From Mycobacterium sp. ELW1 (GTDB lineage: Bacteria; Actinomycetota; Actinomycetes; Mycobacteriales; Mycobacteriaceae), in contig NZ_CP032155.1 of the NCBI RefSeq assembly GCF_008329905.1, forward strand, positions 1,302,001 to 1,366,000: DNA of 64,000 nt. The letters are read 5' to 3'. The notes beneath the pieces were generated by a model that saw only the letters and a list, made by a program, of their open reading frames with translations, made no database searches and had not been told where the DNA came from. Position numbers and translations under genes: made by a program. Position 1 is the first letter of the stretch. Each line of letters begins with the position of its first letter. Below are positions 54,970 to 64,000 of this stretch, piece by piece.

Positions 54970-56945
54970 CGAAGCAGGAGGCGAAAGCAACAGGGCAGGT
55001 CGGGTCGCTGGTTGGCCGGATCGCTGCTGTGGCGCATACGTCGGAAGATGACGTCCTGGAGGTCTTTACGACCTACGGAATCCCGTTGACTTACCCGCCA
55101 TCCCGGCCTCGGCGCATCCGCGTTCACCGCTTGCGCCTCCACGGAGTTCGTACAGGCTCCGGTCACGACGGGACTTTTGATCGCACGTTCGTCTTCGATA
55201 ACGAGTTCACTGCGTTGGTGGCTTCCAACCTGCGCGGGAAGACCAGCGTGCTGGAGCTGATCACCTGGTGTTTGAGGGGATCGCCGCGCGACAGGTTGCA
55301 GGCGGATGTTCGCCGGTGGTTGTCGGGAGTCGAGCTTGATGCGACTGTTGCGGGCCAGGCTCTCGGATTCCGACTGTCGCTGCAGGACGGAAGTTTGACT
55401 CAAGGAATCGTGCTGACTGCCACGGACCTCGATGCCCTCGGCAATCAAGCCTCGGTGTTGATCGACACCCAAGAATCAGACGACTTCGCCGCGCAGGTCG
55501 CGACGTTCATGCTCGATCGCCTTGACCTGCAACCCGTTGTCAATTCGGTCAAGAAGGGGGAAGACGACGTCGGCACGCAAACACACGGTTGGCCCGCATA
55601 CTTCTCCGCGATAAACCTGCCGGCAGGCCCCGACAAGCCGCTCGTCGGCGAGCAGTCTATGGGTGGCTTGGCTGGCCGATTGCTCCAAGTATTCCTCGAT
55701 CTACCGGCGGCCGCTGTCCTCACACGGGTGAAGGCCGTACGCGACGTCTTGGAGGCCGAGCAGGATGCCCGCGGAGAGCGCACCCGTGTGGCCACCGAGC
55801 AGCGGGCTGCAGATCGAATGCGCGCACAAGCGGCACTCAGCGCGGCCGAGGAGGAGCTCTCCCGACTTGTCGAGAGGTCACCTGGCCCTTCGTTAACCGA
55901 CCTGGCAGATAACGCAAGCCGGTCTGCCCGAGAAGTCGCCGACGCTCAAGACGAACGGGACGAGCTAAATGGCATCTTTCGAGAAGCTCGACGACAGCGA
56001 CAATCCGATGAGAAGACGTTGAACGATCTAAGGGAAAATGAGGTTGCGAGGATTTTGTTCCACGGACTGGATCCTCGCGCGTGCCCTCGATGTGAAACTC
56101 CAATCACGAAGCAGCGCCGCGAGACTGAAGTCAGTTCCCACCGTTGCGCGGTGTGTACAACCGAGGTTGTTGGCGAAGCAGAGGACCCTCAGGAAATCGT
56201 CGAGGAGGCTGCGGCACGGCTAGAGGGCAGCCGTGCCGCGGAGCATCGGGCGAAGGAAGACCTCGAATCAGCTGAGTCGAATCTGCTGCGGCTCACTCAA
56301 CAGTTGGCAACGGCGCAGGAACAACTGCGGGCTGACGGGACCGCTGGCACAGTACGTGAGCGCGTGAACGCAGAACTCGAGGTCGCCCGATGGAACGGTG
56401 CGCTCGAAATGTTGCCAGAGGCCCTAGGGGCGGGCAATGGGGAGCCGGATACCGTTGTGAAGGTCCTGGCCGCAGCGGACAAGGTCCTAGACCAAGACAG
56501 CAAGGTCGCAGCTTCTGATCTGCTCGCTGAATTGAACACTGAGATAACGGAACTTGGTCATCGATTTGGTATGACAGCGCTCGAAAGAGTGGAGATCGAC
56601 CGAGCTGCCCGATTGAAGATCATCAAAGGCGGTGGGGCGCAGTCGTATTTTGGTAAGCAGACCCCGGGTGAGCAGGTACGACTACGAATCGCCGTCGTTA
56701 TTGCATTGCTGCGCATAGGTGCTCGAAGGGGGATCTCGACCCATCCTGGCTTGATCATGCTCGATAGCCCGAAGGCCGAAGAGGTCCAGGACCTGGACGC
56801 GACGGCACTCTTTTCCGAATTGGCGCAGTTGGCAACGGATAACCACATCCAAGTGTTGATCACTACGGCCGACTTCGACGTCAGCCAAGCTGCATTGCCT
56901 GCCGACTATTTGATAGCGGCCGACGAAGGCGTTCCGCTGTGGTGA
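54966..56945 (+). CDS. SMC/Rad50-like ATPase with a central four-cysteine zinc motif
   Basis: A 659-residue ATPase from GTG 54966. The Walker A region is ASNLRGKTS (residues 86-94) and the signature is TPGEQVRLRIA (about 566 on). Walker B is LIMLDSP (596-602), and LITTADFD follows as H-loop region with Thr or Ala in place of His. Between them coiled-coil stretches (about 255-360 and 405-475) flank CPRC (373-376) and CAVC (394-397), a zinc-ribbon hinge instead of the Rad50 CxxC hook. Such ATPases power DNA-sensing defence systems such as Lamassu and ABC-3C. It is coupled to the upstream small gene, with the nuclease gene 42 bases downstream. Confidence 0.75.
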   Translation: MTKQEAKATGQVGSLVGRIAAVAHTSEDDVLEVFTTYGIPLTYPPSRPRRIRVHRLRLHGVRTGSGHDGTFDRTFVFDNEFTALVASNLRGKTSVLELITWCLRGSPRDRLQADVRRWLSGVELDATVAGQALGFRLSLQDGSLTQGIVLTATDLDALGNQASVLIDTQESDDFAAQVATFMLDRLDLQPVVNSVKKGEDDVGTQTHGWPAYFSAINLPAGPDKPLVGEQSMGGLAGRLLQVFLDLPAAAVLTRVKAVRDVLEAEQDARGERTRVATEQRAADRMRAQAALSAAEEELSRLVERSPGPSLTDLADNASRSAREVADAQDERDELNGIFREARRQRQSDEKTLNDLRENEVARILFHGLDPRACPRCETPITKQRRETEVSSHRCAVCTTEVVGEAEDPQEIVEEAAARLEGSRAAEHRAKEDLESAESNLLRLTQQLATAQEQLRADGTAGTVRERVNAELEVARWNGALEMLPEALGAGNGEPDTVVKVLAAADKVLDQDSKVAASDLLAELNTEITELGHRFGMTALERVEIDRAARLKIIKGGGAQSYFGKQTPGEQVRLRIAVVIALLRIGARRGISTHPGLIMLDSPKAEEVQDLDATALFSELAQLATDNHIQVLITTADFDVSQAALPADYLIAADEGVPLW

Positions 56946-56987
56946 AAACCCCGAGCTCGCAGCCACTTTCGCTCAACGGACTCTGAT

Positions 56988-59042
56988 ATGACAGGCCTGA
57001 CCGAACATCTGCGGGACGCGGCGGCTGCGGGCCTGCTGCCCGAGCTCACCGATATCCGCGCGGAAGGTGCCGACGAGGAAGCTCGTGAGATCGCGGCGGG
57101 CCCGTACGCTCCAATCTTGGCAGAAGCACTGGCTGCGGCGATGGAGATGGGCCTAGACGAGTGGCACCTAGCTATCGCGAGATTCATCGACGCACTGCCA
57201 TATCAACGGAGCCTGCTCGCGCTGGCCGGCAGCGTGGATGCACTTCTTGGAAGCAAGCGGATCCTCGAGACGTATGGACCACAGGTGTCCAACGCGCTTC
57301 TGCACGACCTCACCACGTTGATCAGCTCCAAACCTCTGCTCGCCGCAGGTCGCTTAGAAGGAGCAGTCCGTCTTGCGATTGCTGGGGCTAGTCCGCCGTT
57401 CGCAGTGCTCAGTCACCTGACGGAACTGCCGAAATCGATACCAGAAGAGTTCGCCGAACGTCTCCCTCGGTTGGTCGGGGCAGCCAGCGATTGCTGGGCG
57501 AGTAATGATGTCATCGCCGCGGCGCTGCACGGCGCATTGGAAGAGTTGCGCCACGATCCTGCCGCTGGAATAGACGCCGTGTATGAATTGGGTTGCTGGG
57601 GAATACGTTCCGCACTCAATGCGGAATCCTTGCCGTCGGCAATGCATGCATTAACGACCGCCCGGGCGGATTTCACAACTGTCGATGCCGCCGAGGAAGG
57701 CCGCCATGACGCGCAGACGTATGCTGCCGCATGTGACGCACTGCTTGCGTTCGCGGCTCAGGATAAGGCCCGGATGGCGGATGCTAGTGGACGACTTGAT
57801 GAATCGCTGAGTCAGCGGAGTGCGTGGCTCAGCGGGATGCATGCGCCGGCCTGGCTGCAGCCCAGACTTGCTGCGGAACTATCGTGGCGACGACTGGTAC
57901 TGCTACTGCAGGCAGCAGCGAATCGCTTGGACGAAATCGTCTGGCTCGATGTCTGGGAAGCACTTTCCACTGTTCTCGATGCCTATGCACAATCACGGAC
58001 AGCACGCCCACTACCCGGCTTGCTTGCGTCACCCGGACTGGCAGCCGTCGTCGAGCCGACGATCGAGAATGCGCTTCTGGAAAAGCAAAGCCTGCTCGCC
58101 GCATTGCGGCGTGTGTGCGTTGAGGTGCCGAGTGCGGACCCACTACCCTTTGATCGAGCTACCGCCGATCAGCTTCTCGGTCGAATCGAGGTCGTTGCGG
58201 CACGATCGCGCGAAAGCGAATCTGTTACAACAGAATTGGACGGCGACAAGGACGATGACGACGAACCCGTCGACTCGCCTCGGCTGTACCTTCTTGCACC
58301 GTCGCTCGTTCATGTCCTTGGTGCGGCACACGCCGAGGACCTCGCAAACGGATTGACCGACAGCAAGCTTCGGTTGTTGGAAGGCGTTGTACAAACGAGG
58401 GAACTCGCCCGATCGCGAACCTCGCATCCGGTCCTGGATAGCCTTCTCGACGACTTGCTTCAGCAGATGGCACAGTCACCGGACTTTGTTGGTGAGACAC
58501 GAAAAAGCTTTGGTCTGCTTCTGGAGCAGACTCTGTTGTTTCTCCTTAGCCGCGCTGACCTCACAACCAAGACATGGGGACTGGGGGAGAAGATTAAGGA
58601 CTATCGGCGAGTGCTAGAAGACGGTGACCCGCGGCCTGTTGAGGCTGATCTGCAGTACGACTTCCATCAATGGCTCCAAAGCGGTCCATTGAGTGGATTG
58701 GTCGCGGTAGAGCGGAGTGATATCGCAATCGGTCGCGCGGACGTCATTGTCACCTTTGGCACCGTTCGATACCTCACCGAGATCAAGAGAGAACTTACCG
58801 CTTCGGATCCGAACGATCTGGAAGAAAAGTACCTTCACCAAGCTGCCGAATACGGCAATACAAACGTGCCTTTCGGGCAACTGCTCGTGCTTGACCTGAC
58901 CCCACACCCCGACGGCACGCTGAGGCTTGACGAGTCGGTATGGCTAGCCAAGCACTGCCCGGCTGGCGCCACTAGAGAGCGCATGGTGGTAGTCGGAGTC
59001 GTTGCAGGCAACCGCCTGACTCCCAGCGGTCTCTCCACGTAG
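56988..59042 (+). CDS. Large helical protein with C-terminal PD-(D/E)XK nuclease-like domain
   Basis: A 684-residue protein. Residues 1 to about 540 are almost all alpha-helical, with Leu/Ala-rich repeats resembling a solenoid, plus an acidic linker (DGDKDDDDEPVD). The C-terminus shows a nuclease pattern: Glu552 in the first helix (PVEADLQYDFHQWL), Asp585 in IGRADVIVTFG, and Glu598-x-Lys600 in YLTEIKRELT, then a helix with HQAAEYG. This fits PD-(D/E)XK enzymes that cut DNA. It follows the SMC-like ATPase and is the likely effector. Membership in any named family is not known to me. Confidence 0.7.
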   Translation: MTGLTEHLRDAAAAGLLPELTDIRAEGADEEAREIAAGPYAPILAEALAAAMEMGLDEWHLAIARFIDALPYQRSLLALAGSVDALLGSKRILETYGPQVSNALLHDLTTLISSKPLLAAGRLEGAVRLAIAGASPPFAVLSHLTELPKSIPEEFAERLPRLVGAASDCWASNDVIAAALHGALEELRHDPAAGIDAVYELGCWGIRSALNAESLPSAMHALTTARADFTTVDAAEEGRHDAQTYAAACDALLAFAAQDKARMADASGRLDESLSQRSAWLSGMHAPAWLQPRLAAELSWRRLVLLLQAAANRLDEIVWLDVWEALSTVLDAYAQSRTARPLPGLLASPGLAAVVEPTIENALLEKQSLLAALRRVCVEVPSADPLPFDRATADQLLGRIEVVAARSRESESVTTELDGDKDDDDEPVDSPRLYLLAPSLVHVLGAAHAEDLANGLTDSKLRLLEGVVQTRELARSRTSHPVLDSLLDDLLQQMAQSPDFVGETRKSFGLLLEQTLLFLLSRADLTTKTWGLGEKIKDYRRVLEDGDPRPVEADLQYDFHQWLQSGPLSGLVAVERSDIAIGRADVIVTFGTVRYLTEIKRELTASDPNDLEEKYLHQAAEYGNTNVPFGQLLVLDLTPHPDGTLRLDESVWLAKHCPAGATRERMVVVGVVAGNRLTPSGLST

Positions 59043-59163
59043 CTACCCGTTGGCCGTCGCGGAAGGTCACTCCTCTATCTCTCGCTAGATGGACCGGCAG
59101 AAAGGGCGGCGCACGATTTCTCGATTCGGCGACGTTCCGTCACGTGTGGTGCCACTCTCGATG

Positions 59164-59181
59164 AAGAGCAGTGATGCTCTT
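59164..59181. promoter_or_regulatory. Inverted repeat before tnsA
   Basis: AAGAGCA-GTGA-TGCTCTT is a perfect 7-bp inverted repeat with a 4-base loop. It ends directly at the GGAG ribosome-binding site of the ATG at 59192. In RNA it would form a hairpin able to limit translation of tnsA; as DNA it could be an operator. Confidence 0.45.
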
Positions 59182-59191
59182 GGAGCACGTG

Positions 59192-59929
59192 ATGTCGGTT
59201 TGTGTGGATGTCGACGTATCTTCCGCGGTGATCGCGTTTCGGCCCGCCGCGGGGGAAGAGCGGTGTCTGCCGGCCGGTCGTGTGCCTGCGTCGGCGTTGT
59301 TGGCGGCGAGTCCGTGGCGGACGTTTCGGTGGTATTTCGGTCAGCGGCACTATTCGGGGACGTATTGGTCGTCCACGACAGGTGATCACGTTATCTATGA
59401 GTCGCGGCTGGAGCTGTCGTGTCTGATCCGCGCAGACTTCGAGCCAGATGTACGTGCGATGGTCGCTCAGCCATTCTTGTTGAGCGCCGACGTCGGAGGT
59501 CGGCTCCGTCGGCACATTCCGGACTATCTGTGGGACACCGTCGATGGCCCGGTAGTCGTGGACGTGGTGCGCGCGGAGCGACTGGCTCATCCGGATGTTG
59601 AGGCGTTGTGCGCGTGGACTAGCGAAGTCATCAGCTCGCTTGGCTGGGATTACCAGGTGGTGTCCGAGCTGGCGCCAGTGCGGTTCGCGAATATCCGCTT
59701 CTTGGCGGGCTTTCGGCGCGACTGGTTGGTGTCTTCAGAATTGCGCGAGACGGTCCGGCTGGCGATACCGGTATTCATCGGTCATCCAATTGCACACGCG
59801 GCGAGCGCTTTCCCGGAACTCTCGCCTCCGCTGTGTCGCGCTGCGGTCTTGAACTCGCTATGGCGCCACGAACTGTCCGCTGGCCTCGATGAACCGTTGA
59901 GTTCGTCGACGATATTGGAGAGGCCATGA
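59192..59929 (+). CDS. tnsA: TnsA-like transposase endonuclease subunit
   Basis: About 245 residues from ATG 59192, chosen for GGAG at 59182-59185. The core FRWYFGQRHYSGTYWSSTTGDHVIYESRLELS leads into RRHIPDYLWD and VVVDVVRAERL. This is the TnsA PD-(D/E)XK N-domain with Glu (YESRLE) and Asp (HIPDY). The final motif reads VDVVR, where most TnsA proteins have a lysine two residues after the acid; that lysine is absent, which could weaken 5'-strand cutting. It overlaps tnsB by four bases. Confidence 0.8.
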   Translation: MSVCVDVDVSSAVIAFRPAAGEERCLPAGRVPASALLAASPWRTFRWYFGQRHYSGTYWSSTTGDHVIYESRLELSCLIRADFEPDVRAMVAQPFLLSADVGGRLRRHIPDYLWDTVDGPVVVDVVRAERLAHPDVEALCAWTSEVISSLGWDYQVVSELAPVRFANIRFLAGFRRDWLVSSELRETVRLAIPVFIGHPIAHAASAFPELSPPLCRAAVLNSLWRHELSAGLDEPLSSSTILERP

Positions 59930-62000
59930 AACCTGCTGCGGCCGACGTGCGGATCGGCACCCGGTTTGTGTACGACGGCGAGATCGCGGAAGTGGTCGAA
60001 TTGCACTACGCGCGGGGTGATGTGGTGCTGGCGACGAAGGATCTCCGCACGGGAACGTTTCGGCGAATCGCTCTGAAAGAGTTGATGTTTTCAGATCAAG
60101 TCCGCCTGCTCGGCGACGACCTGAATCCTGAACTATCCGACTATACGACCCCGGCGGCCGTGGTGTGGGATGCGGCCTCGGAAGCCGAACGATGTGTTGC
60201 TCGTGAGCGTGCGGCGCATGTACGCGAAGTGCTGACCGGCTATCGCTCGGGCAATGCGCGGACCGCTTCAGCGTTCGAGCCGCGAGCCGCGTACCGGCTC
60301 AATACTGCTCGTACCGAGCGCATTGCTGCCAAGGCCCGTGAATTGCATTGCGGATTCCGCACGGTCGAGCGGCCCGGATCATTGCGGACCGAGCTCGTTT
60401 CGCAGTCTTCGAGCGCATCGCGCTCGACATCATGATCGAACACACTGACTCATCCCGTCCCAGCAAGCAGCACATCATTGCCCAGGTACGAGCCCGCATC
60501 GCCGCTACCTATGGCCCCGGCGTGATTCGGCTGCCCGGAAAGTCCACGGCCTACACAATTCTGGACAACCTCGAGCGACGCCATCCGATCTTTCATCATT
60601 CGTCAAAACGTAACCGGGACATCGCTGCTCGACCGCTTGAGGCCTACGGCATGCTGCGCCCAGCGCGGCCGGGGGAGTACGTGTTGATGGATACCACGCG
60701 CCTGGATGTGTTCGCGATGGACCCGCAGACGCTGCGGTGGACGAGCGTGGAGTTGACGGTCGCGATGGACTGGTATTCGCGATGCATCACCGGATTACGG
60801 CTGACCCCCGGGGCGGCGAAGGCCTTTGATGCCGCCACTGTGCTCTATCAATGTCTGCGGCCGGCTCCGGCGGGGCGGGGTTGGCCGGCTGAGGCGGTGT
60901 GGCCGCCGCACGGGATCCCGAAATCGGTTCTGATCGACGCCGAGGCGTTGGATGCTGAGAGTGTCTTCGCCGCGTCACCGGCGATCGCGCCCGAGACCGT
61001 GGTGGTCGATCACGGCAGGATCTACGTAGGGGAGGCGTTGACCAGTGCGTGCCGGCAAGCGGGGATATCGATCCAGCCGGCCAGGATTCGCACGGGGCGA
61101 GACAAGGGACCGGTGGAGCGGTTCTTCCGCACGGTTCGGGAGGGGTTCTCGCAAGAGCTGCCCGGCTACAAGGGCCCCGACGTGTACTCCCGTGGGCTGT
61201 CACCGGAAACAGAGGCCTACTTCTTCCTCGACGAGCTCGAAGCGCTGATGCGGGAGTGGGTGGCGTGCGTCTATCACCGGCGCCCCCATGACGGAATCGG
61301 AGAACCGGGGCTGTGGTCGTTGGGCATGTCACCGGCGCAGATGTTTGAACACGGCATCGCTCGGGCCGGCTATCTGCAGGTGCCCCGCGATCCCGACCTG
61401 GCGTATCGCTTCCTGCCGGTGGTGTGGCGCACCATCCAGCACTACGGCGTGGAAGTCAACGGCCGGATCTATCGGGGCCGCGTGCTCGTCGACTACGTCG
61501 GCAAGAAGAGCCCCTTCACTGAGCAGAAGGGCAAGTGGCCGTTTCAGGTCAACCCCGATGACATCCGCCAGATCTTCTTCTTCGATCTCCACCACACCCG
61601 AACATGGCACCCACTGCTGTGGACACACGCATCCCTGTTGACGGCACCGATGAATGAGGACGGCTTGGAGTTCGCGCGCCGGCTCGCCAAAGCAAGACAC
61701 CCCGTGTTCGACGATCAGTTGGCGCTGGCGGAGCTGTTGGAACGACGCAATCTGAGCCAGGGCCGGACCCCAGCGGAACGTCGCGCCGCCCTGCGGGTGT
61801 GTCGCGAACAGTCCTCTCTGGAAACCGATTTGGCCGCTGCGATCAGTGTCAGCGCGCTTCCGACCGCACAGCGGGTCCTGGCCGGCATCGACCCCGCCCA
61901 GGCAGCCGCTGATGAGGCCGCATCCATCGGCGACGATCTCGATGATGTCCCGTTCGCTGCCGCCGACGGCGTGTACGACGACACCCTGGAGGACCTGTGA
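59926..62000 (+). CDS. tnsB: TnsB-like DDE transposase, frame-disrupted with a missing N-terminal segment
   Basis: The first frame (ATG 59926) encodes the N-terminal DNA-binding part up to KARELHCGFRTVER, then runs to a stop at 60435. The second, shifted by minus one and open before 60400, resumes at FAVFERIALDIMIEHTDSSRP and continues to 62000. The RNase-H core is intact: MDTTRLDVFAMD (Asp), ETVVVDHGRIYVG (Asp), DKGPVERFFRTV (Glu). The usual ~30 residues after RTVERW (end of the second DNA-binding helix and linker to DPRW) are absent. A deletion of about 3n+1 bases is the simplest reading, so the transposase is probably inactive as written. Confidence 0.82.
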
Positions 62001-63132
62001 CCACCAAGACGGCGGCGCCGCCGCCGGTGTCCCATCTGGACAACCTCACCCTGGCGCGGAAGGAAGGCTGGGGTGACTTCGTGCACGCGCCTGCGCGTGT
62101 GCGCCCGGAATCGCTGTCCAAGAGCCAGATTCGTCGACTCGGGGAGGGCGGTGCCGACGAGTACAACCGTCGGCGCACGGATTGGCACAATAACCTGGGC
62201 CCGTTCAAGACCCCGATGCTCGTCTCGGTCCACGAAGCGTTGTGGGACATCGTGGACTGCAACCAGCAAGACGGCCAGCACGCCAAAGGCTCCGTCGCTA
62301 TCGACGGCTACCCCGGCCTTGGAAAAAGTTGTGCCGTCGAAGAATTCGCCAAGAAATATCACCAGCGTGAAGTCGCCCGCTACGGTGACTACACCCGCGC
62401 CGGCGACGAACGGTGGCCGGTCTGCCGGGTCGGCTTGCGCGGCAACACCAGCATGAAAGACTTCAACACCGCCCTGTGTGACTTCTACGCCCACCCCGGC
62501 CGGCGGCGCGGACCACGACACTATTGGGGAAATGGGCGCTGGACTGTGTCCTGAGCTGCGAGACCCGGCTGTTGATCGTCGACGACGTGCACTTCCTACA
62601 CTGGCAACAACACGGCGGAATCGAGATCAGCAACCACTTCAAATACATCGCCAACGATTTCCCCGTCACCCTGTTACTCATCGGAGTTGGGCTGGGGGAG
62701 CGCGGGATTCTCATGGAAGGCCCGGCCTACGAAGACGCTGTCCTCGCCCAAACGCTGCGCCGCACCACCATGCTCGACATGCGGCCCTACGCGGTGAACA
62801 CCGAGCGGGCACGGCGCCAGTGGCGCACCCTGTTGAGCACTGTGGAAGAACGATTGATCCTGGCCAACAAGCGCCCCGGGATGCTCACCGACGGCGAGAT
62901 GCTCGATTACCTGTTCATCCGCAGCACCGGACACATCGGTTCGCTGATGGAACTCATCCGGCGCGGCTGCGCGCGGGCGATCCGCACCGGCACCGAATCA
63001 TTAACGCGCACAGTGTTGGACGCGTTCCGCATTGACAGCGCTGCCGAGCGCGCTCGGGCCGAGCTGGAGATCGCGTTTCGCGCTCGGCGCCTCAGCGCGC
63101 AACCGAAGACAGCCCGCGCCAGGGTGTCGTGA
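61997..63132 (+). CDS. tnsC: TnsC/TniB-like AAA+ ATPase, interrupted by a one-base shift
   Basis: ATG 61997 overlaps tnsB by four bases. The N-terminal part has the Walker A IDGYPGLGKSCAVEEF and reads to HPGRRRG, after which the frame ends at 62554. The other frame, minus one, continues from about 62500 as ARTTTLLGKWALDC and the Walker B strand RLLIVDDVHFLHW, then sensor and helical domains to 63132. One added base near 62494-62505 joins them to about 378 residues. TnsC selects the target and activates TnsAB. Confidence 0.83.
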
Positions 63133-64000
63133 ATTCGTTCATGATCGGAGCTCGACCGCCCGACGGCCGGTCACTGTTATCGGATCTTGAGGCCCTGTCC
63201 CGGCGGCAATCGGACGCCGATCCGGAGGGTCTGCGGACTCTTCCGCTGCGCACGGATCCGTTGCCCGGTGAATCGTTGCACTCTTGGCTGCAAGCCTGCG
63301 CAGTGCGGCTCGGCGTCTGCGTGAGCGATCTGTACGACCATATGGGCCTGCGTGGTGGGGACCTTCGCCGGCGCGTCAATGTCGAGAATGTGATCCTCGA
63401 GGATAGGGCCGTGCTCAGTGCTGTCACCGGCTACTCGGCCGCCGACATCCAAGCGCTGACACTGGCGCACTATGCAGCCGTTGCCGCCGAGATCTTCGGG
63501 CCACCAGAGCGGTTGACCACGCTGGCTCGATGGCACCGCGTCGCCGGATCCCAATTCTGCCCGCAGTGCCTGGCCGCCAGCGGGGGCCGGTGGAAGCTGG
63601 AGTGGCTGCTGATCTGGACGTTCGCCTGCACCCAGCATCGCTGCCTGCTGGCAGATCGCTGCCCGACCTGCGGTCGCCGCCAAGGAACGCGGCCGTTGAC
63701 TGGGCAGACGCCGCCGCGACCGGGTCACTGCCACTGCCCGGTCCCTGGTACCGGCCGGACCCGCGCCCGCTGCGACGCAGACCTAGGACAGGCCCCCGTC
63801 ATGGAACTGGGTGCTGATCATCCCGCGCTGGCCGCGCAGAGCGCCATGTCCGCCCTCCTGGCCAGTGGAGTCGTCACGTGGGGTGCCTACCGCCGCCACG
63901 CCCGGCCCACAGCCGACGTCCTGGCCGATATCCGGCTGCTGGGACGCAACATCCTGGCCGCGGTGCCCGGTCACTACCTGGACCAGCTTGTTCCGCCCGA
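63129..64000 (+). CDS. tniQ: TniQ/TnsD-like target-selection protein, cut by window end
   Basis: The frame starts at GTG 63129 (GTGA overlap with tnsC) and is open to the window end, giving at least 290 residues. PLRTDPLPGESLHSWLQACAVRLG is the TniQ opening. A zinc-binding region follows: FCPQCLAASGGRW, then CTQHRCLLADRCPTCGRR and CHCPV. TniQ proteins bridge TnsC to a target-recognition factor or bind the attachment site themselves. The gene continues past the window, where cargo and the other transposon end should be. Confidence 0.85.
   Translation, partial: MNSFMIGARPPDGRSLLSDLEALSRRQSDADPEGLRTLPLRTDPLPGESLHSWLQACAVRLGVCVSDLYDHMGLRGGDLRRRVNVENVILEDRAVLSAVTGYSAADIQALTLAHYAAVAAEIFGPPERLTTLARWHRVAGSQFCPQCLAASGGRWKLEWLLIWTFACTQHRCLLADRCPTCGRRQGTRPLTGQTPPRPGHCHCPVPGTGRTRARCDADLGQAPVMELGADHPALAAQSAMSALLASGVVTWGAYRRHARPTADVLADIRLLGRNILAAVPGHYLDQLVPP

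Noticed and set aside
52819..59042. Dnd phosphorothioation or BREX locus
   Set aside because: No DndB/C/E, methyltransferase or PglZ-type gene is present; the ATPase has a different zinc motif and partners.
1..64000. CRISPR arrays, tRNA or rRNA genes
   Set aside because: No regularly spaced repeats with spacers, no cloverleaf with a CCA-type acceptor, and no rRNA-like sequence were seen by eye.

Overview
The window is high-GC DNA from an environmental (non-tuberculous) Mycobacterium or very close relative. The call rests on a complete eight-gene yrbE-mce operon of the Mce4 type, an EchA8-type crotonase, many FadD/FadE/FadA/SDR paralogues, GTG starts and tight ATGA/TGATG gene junctions.

Region 1 (1-37275) is a dense catabolic cluster. 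It holds three acyl-CoA ligases (one cut by the window edge), a TesB-type thioesterase, two crotonases, a BKACE-type cleavage enzyme, a D-aminoacylase-like amidohydrolase, five SDRs, a DapB-like dehydrogenase with a SnoaL-like partner, two amidohydrolase-2 proteins, two paired sets of acyl-CoA dehydrogenases, a DUF35-thiolase fusion resembling steroid side-chain aldolases, two thiolases, two P450s, a one-cluster ferredoxin, an LLM flavoprotein, a beta-propeller protein and two HSL-type hydrolases. Together they can activate, oxidise, beta-oxidise and retro-aldol-cleave a bulky lipophilic acid; a steroid or terpenoid is my inference, not shown. Remnants of an SDR and of an acyl-CoA dehydrogenase are present. 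Four genes carry single-base deletions in G/C homopolymers, and one also carries a 49-bp tandem duplication; these may be assembly errors.

Region 2 (37276-47665) is the yrbEAB-mceABCDEF operon plus a secreted protein. It probably imports the substrate degraded by region 1.

Region 3 (47666-52600) is a mobile and decayed zone: an intact IS30-family element with a 5-bp target duplication, a membrane GGDEF protein, and a truncated MceF-type relic.

Region 4 (52496-64000) looks like a Tn7-like transposon. At 52496-52681 there are six copies of TTCCA(N7-8)TGGCGGAT around an ACA-GAGAC-TGT junction. This reads as two transposon ends separated by a 5-bp target duplication. To the right come an AlbA_2-like protein, then a divergent trio (small winged-helix-like protein, SMC-like ATPase with a four-cysteine zinc motif, large helical protein with a C-terminal PD-(D/E)XK nuclease), then tnsA-tnsB-tnsC-tniQ running off the window. 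The trio plus the AlbA_2 gene is my best candidate for an undescribed system: a putative ABC-three-component/Lamassu-like defence module carried as cargo between a transposon end and tnsA.
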